A DNA stretch of 35,422 nt from Candidatus Magnetominusculus xianensis (GTDB taxonomy: Bacteria; Nitrospirota; Thermodesulfovibrionia; Thermodesulfovibrionales; Magnetobacteriaceae). Shown piece by piece: positions 31,762 to 35,422 of the stretch. The notes under the pieces are model-generated. The model did no database searches. It worked only from the letters and a program-made list of their open reading frames with translations, and had not been told where the DNA came from. Made by a program: the position numbers and the translations under genes. Every line of letters starts with the position of its first letter. Within the stretch, counting starts at the first letter, position 1. The DNA lies in the NCBI GenBank assembly GCA_001541255.1, contig LNQR01000037.1:1-35422 (forward strand). Reading direction: 5' to 3'.

Positions 31762-34700
31762 CTATTTTGCCTTAAACGTTGCCTTCACTGCCCTGTTAGC
31801 CGCTACACTAAGCGTACATGTAGCCGTTGTAGTCCCGTTGCCGGTATAGCTGTCGCATCCTGTAAATGTCACCAGTACGCTTGATGAGGTAGTTCTGGCG
31901 GTCAGCGTATGGCTTGTGCTGCCGAAGTTTACAGAAGTTGTACCAGTCAGCGTCGTACCATTCCATGCGGCGTTGATACCACCTTGAACTGAGTCTGTAA
32001 TCGTCCCGCCGTTTATACCGGAGGCCGTCAGCGTGATAGTCCTGTCCTTAGTGAAGCTGGCAGCTACTGTACATGGCGCCGTTATAAGCCCTGTAGTGTA
32101 TATGTTACCGCTTAAAGACCCACGGCATCCTGTTACCTCAAGTATATTATATCCTGTGTTTGGTGTTACTGTAAATTGGGTCGCCTGACCATAGGTAACT
32201 GCTACAGGCGTTGACGGGCTTATCGTCCCACCAGTACCCGCAGTCGGGGTCACCGTATAGGCGCTTACAAATACAACCTGCACTGGTACGAGGGAATCAG
32301 TCTTCGTACCGGTTCCCAACTCACCGTAACTATTGAATCCCCAGTCCCAAAGTGTTCCATCGTTTTTCTCTACCAGCATATGAAACGCCCCGGCTGATAT
32401 TTCTGTCGGCCAGCCCGGTGTTAATCCTTGAGAACCTCCTACCTGCACTGGTATAGTTGCATTTGTTTTTGTGCCGTCTCCTAACTCGCCATAAGCATTT
32501 AATCCCCAGGCCCAGAGCGTACCGTCGCTCTTTAATGCCATCGTATTTTCATACATGGCGGCAATTGCTACTATGTTTGTTAGTCCGCTTACCTGCACCG
32601 GCAGGAGAGAATCAGTTGTAGTGCCGTTTCCCAACTGGCCGTTTGAGTTATCGCCCCATGTCCAGACTGTGCCGTCTGTCAGCAGCGCTGCTGTATGTGA
32701 ATATCCGGCAGCAACGGCTACAACATTCTGCAGGTAAGAAGACCCGTTTGAGTTCATTACCTGCACTGGGATAGTGCTGTTCGTTGTCGTGTTGTTCCCC
32801 AACTGACCATGAGCATTATATCCCCATGTCCAGAGCGTTTTGTCGGCCTTTATTGCTGCCGTATGAAACCACTTACTGGCTATGGCTGATACACCGGTTA
32901 TACCTGCCTGCACTGGCGTATGCCTTTCTGTAGTAGTGCCGTCTCCAAGCCCGCCAAAGCCGTTATATCCCCAGCCCCAGACTGTGCCGTCGGTCTTCAG
33001 AGCCATCGTGTGCAGCGCCCCGCCTGTTATGGCTGCCACACCAGTTAATCCACTTACCTGCACGGGATTACTCTTGTCTGTTGTAGTCCCATCTCCTAAT
33101 TGCCCGGAGGCGTTATAGCCCCAGTTCCAGACCGTGCCGCCCGCTATGGCTGCCGTGTGATAAAACCCGGTGGCTACGGCTGTAAAGCCGGTTAATATAG
33201 TACCATTAGCGTCAACTACCAGAATTGGCGATGAGCTGTCTGTATTCGTGCCGTTTCCTAGCTGGCCCTGTAAGTTAAACCCCCATGTCCAGACTGCCCC
33301 GTTGTTCTGCAGAGCCGCTGAGTGAAATCCTCCGGCAGCAACGGCAGAGAATGAGTTTGCCGCAAATGTTGCCGTAACAGTACAGTTGCCTGTAATGGTG
33401 CCGGTTATGTACGTATCGCCGATTAAAATACCGTTGCTGGCGCCGTTGCTGCCGCAAGTATCACTTACAATGGCAACATACCCTGAGCTTGGCAATACGG
33501 TAAATTGCGTTGTCGCGCCATCAACTACTGATACCGGGGTTGACGGGCTGATAAGCCCACCAGTGCCTGCTGATGGTGTTACGGTATGATTATTTGGTAT
33601 TGCCGTAAAATCATTTCCTGTATAGCTGCCGCCGATGCTGCTTATTGTAACATCCAGGCTAGTCGGGCTTATTGTCATGCCAGATGAAGTGGGTGTTACA
33701 GTATAGGTTCCTGGCGTAAGATTTGAAAAACTGTACGTGCCATCGCTGCCAGTGGTTATTCTGTTAGAGAGAGGCCCTGTAAGGGTTACTGTTACACCGC
33801 TTACACCGGTACCGCCGCTTGTTTTAACTGTCCCTGATATTGAATTGCCGCTGAACGTTGCCGTTACTGTGCAATTTGTTGTAATGGCGACTGTTGTGTA
33901 TATAGCGCCTGTCGTGTATGAGTTCTCGAGCCCTGACAAAGTACCGGTACTGCCGCATGTATCGGTTACTGAGGAAATGTACCATGCAGTGTTTTTTGGC
34001 ATCACCGTGAAGGTTGCTTGTCCACTGCCAAGAAAGAGATAACCTGATGGACTTATCGTCCCCCCAGAGCCATCACTTGGTGATGCTACTGCTGATACAT
34101 TCGCATTACCGGCTCCATTTAACGATATATTCGTAGTGGGACCATTTGAGGCGTTTGAGACTATTTGCAGAGTAGTTGATTTTGGCCCAAGCGATGTAGG
34201 CGTAAAAAATGCCTGAATCGTACAACCGGCGCCTGCGGCTATTGTTGGAGTCAGGCTTCCACATGAATAGTTCCCACCAGGAGCAACGCTGAACATAGTA
34301 GAGTCGCCGCCGGTCGTACCAATGGAAGTTACTGTAAGATTAGAGCCTCCCGTGTTATATATCGTAAATGTTGCAGCCGGGGAAGTGCTTCCAATTTGAA
34401 TATTACTAAAGGTTGCCGATGTGTAGTCTAAGCTTATTACCGGTAGTGTGGCATTTCCCGTGCCGCTCAATGGTATTGGAGGCATATTAATAGATTGGTA
34501 AGGGTCGTTATCGTTTATCGTAAGCGCAGCAGATTTTGCCCCACTTGAAGTCGGCCTGAAAGTAACGGTAATGTAACAGCTTGAGCCTGGTGCGACAGTT
34601 GCGGGGAATGCCCCGCAAGTCCCTGTTCCTACTGTAAACTGCGACGAATCAGTACCGCTTATCGTTGCAGAATTTATTATAAGGCTTACCATGCTGGGGT

Positions 34701-35422
34701 AGGTAACATTGCCAGTGTTGGATATAGTAACATTTTGGGTAGATATAGTATTGGGATCGATGCCTCCAAAAGCAACAGATGTGGGGCTTGCCGTGGCGCT
34801 TGGCTCAAGGTTAAGCACCCCTGTATTGCTCTGAAGGGCATTTGCGATTATAGAGACGATATATTGTCCCGGAGGATAGGAGCCGACCGAGGCTGATTGA
34901 AACAATGTACTGCTCCAATTTGTAGCGCTGTCAGTGGGAACATAATACGACTGTTCATTGTCAATCCTCATTATCTGAAAGAGAGGATAGTTGGTGGCTG
35001 ATGAGCTGCCAATTGCGCTGCTTGCTCCGCCGTTTGCCTCTGAATCACCCGTAAATTTAGTGCCAACAAATCTTACCTTTGGACTGGAGGTACCCGCTCC
35101 CGTATAAGATATCCCGGGTCCGGGTACCACCGGACGACGGCTGTCGGTTATCAAACCATCAAAGGGGTCAAAGAGTTCGGCTGTTTGTGGGAAATTTGTC
35201 CCCCCAAAAATAAGCACCTTACCGTTTGGTAATAGTGTTGATGTGTGCAAGTAACGCGGTTGAACAGGTGTAGCAGCAGCGGTAAACGTCCCTGTCGATG
35301 GATCGTATAGTTCGGCTGTTTGTGTGGACCCCGCCCCCCCAAAAATAAGCACCTTACCGTTTGGTAATAGTGTTGATGTGTGATAGTAACGCGGTTGAAC
35401 AGGTGTAGCAGTAGCGGTAAAC
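31762..35422 (-). CDS. Giant modular exoprotein (Kelch, ASH-like, InlB-like, RCC1), 5' end cut by window
   Basis: The reading frame is open to the right edge, so the true start and any signal peptide lie outside; over 1,200 codons are visible. From the visible N-terminus there are: Kelch/galactose-oxidase-type 45-residue repeats ([24 protein letters not shown]); a beta-rich domain resembling the galactose oxidase C-terminal set domain (to about 190); two ASH/choice-of-anchor D-like domains (about 190-415; [15 protein letters not shown]); an InlB-like repeat (GGTISPSG); a carboxypeptidase-regulatory-like domain ([20 protein letters not shown]); a second InlB-like repeat; seven RCC1 repeats (about 675-1040); and two more InlB-like repeats at the end. 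All point to a secreted surface protein. It shares RCC1 architecture with the gene at 103-1764. Confidence 0.85.
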   Translation of the reverse strand, partial: FTATATPVQPRYYHTSTLLPNGKVLIFGGAGSTQTAELYDPSTGTFTAAATPVQPRYLHTSTLLPNGKVLIFGGTNFPQTAELFDPFDGLITDSRRPVVPGPGISYTGAGTSSPKVRFVGTKFTGDSEANGGASSAIGSSSATNYPLFQIMRIDNEQSYYVPTDSATNWSSTLFQSASVGSYPPGQYIVSIIANALQSNTGVLNLEPSATASPTSVAFGGIDPNTISTQNVTISNTGNVTYPSMVSLIINSATISGTDSSQFTVGTGTCGAFPATVAPGSSCYITVTFRPTSSGAKSAALTINDNDPYQSINMPPIPLSGTGNATLPVISLDYTSATFSNIQIGSTSPAATFTIYNTGGSNLTVTSIGTTGGDSTMFSVAPGGNYSCGSLTPTIAAGAGCTIQAFFTPTSLGPKSTTLQIVSNASNGPTTNISLNGAGNANVSAVASPSDGSGGTISPSGYLFLGSGQATFTVMPKNTAWYISSVTDTCGSTGTLSGLENSYTTGAIYTTVAITTNCTVTATFSGNSISGTVKTSGGTGVSGVTVTLTGPLSNRITTGSDGTYSFSNLTPGTYTVTPTSSGMTISPTSLDVTISSIGGSYTGNDFTAIPNNHTVTPSAGTGGLISPSTPVSVVDGATTQFTVLPSSGYVAIVSDTCGSNGASNGILIGDTYITGTITGNCTVTATFAANSFSAVAAGGFHSAALQNNGAVWTWGFNLQGQLGNGTNTDSSSPILVVDANGTILTGFTAVATGFYHTAAIAGGTVWNWGYNASGQLGDGTTTDKSNPVQVSGLTGVAAITGGALHTMALKTDGTVWGWGYNGFGGLGDGTTTERHTPVQAGITGVSAIASKWFHTAAIKADKTLWTWGYNAHGQLGNNTTTNSTIPVQVMNSNGSSYLQNVVAVAAGYSHTAALLTDGTVWTWGDNSNGQLGNGTTTDSLLPVQVSGLTNIVAIAAMYENTMALKSDGTLWAWGLNAYGELGDGTKTNATIPVQVGGSQGLTPGWPTEISAGAFHMLVEKNDGTLWDWGFNSYGELGTGTKTDSLVPVQVVFVSAYTVTPTAGTGGTISPSTPVAVTYGQATQFTVTPNTGYNILEVTGCRGSLSGNIYTTGLITAPCTVAASFTKDRTITLTASGINGGTITDSVQGGINAAWNGTTLTGTTSVNFGSTSHTLTARTTSSSVLVTFTGCDSYTGNGTTTATCTLSVAANRAVKATFKAK
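35201..35422 (-). repeat. 135-bp-period tandem repeat (Kelch units)
   Basis: The 87 bp at 35201-35287 recur at 35336-35422 with about three differences, an exact 135-bp (45-codon) offset. The conserved part covers the PVQPRY(L/Y)[10 protein letters not shown] segment of the Kelch-like repeat. The array probably continues beyond the window. Confidence 0.85.

Noticed and set aside
32555..34042. Several plus-strand frames inside the large exoprotein gene
   Set aside because: They are antisense shadows of repetitive Gly/Thr/Ser-rich coding sequence.

Overview
The window is a bacterial chromosome segment built around a large, intact division and cell-wall (dcw) cluster. DAP-type MurE, a Gram-negative-style gene order, SelA and the mix of accessory families (Uma2, Rpn, DUF1640-like coiled coil, RCC1 exoproteins) fit Nitrospirota best. 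That assignment is an inference from gene content and no single marker here proves it.

Layout. (1) 103-1764, minus: a secreted RCC1 beta-propeller protein, divergent from the cluster. (2) 2011-21051, plus: a promoter with three MraZ-type boxes, then mraZ, rsmH, ftsL, ftsI, murE, murF, mraY, a D,D-carboxypeptidase gene, murD, ftsW, murG, murC, murB, ddl, ftsQ, ftsA and ftsZ. Most junctions overlap or abut, so this looks like one operon running from UDP-MurNAc-peptide synthesis to the Z-ring. The carboxypeptidase with a lysine-rich tail, between mraY and murD, is the unusual member. (3) 21137-22979, plus: a radical SAM protein and an orphan HicB-like antitoxin. (4) 22987-27137, minus: a more A+T-rich accessory stretch with a Uma2 nuclease, a 647-residue protein resembling large nuclease/degenerate-NTPase proteins of accessory regions but apparently lacking its middle, a SnoaL-like protein and a DUF1640-like coiled-coil membrane protein. 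(5) 27429-28213, minus: ssrA (tmRNA) and smpB, the ribosome-rescue pair, 5 nt apart. (6) 28286-30538, plus: purQ, selA and tRNA-Pro(CGG). (7) 30727-35422, minus: an Rpn-family nuclease and a very large exoprotein (Kelch, ASH-like, InlB-like and RCC1 modules) that runs off the right edge.

The most interesting regulatory signals are: a run of genes (uma2, the DUF1640-like gene, smpB, purQ and nearly hicB) whose -10 element lies so close to the start codon that their mRNAs should be leaderless; MraZ boxes overlapping both the -10 element and the ribosome-binding site of mraZ; two mutually exclusive hairpins before ftsI, one of which buries its ribosome-binding region; and a 26-bp near-perfect palindrome before the 647-residue gene.
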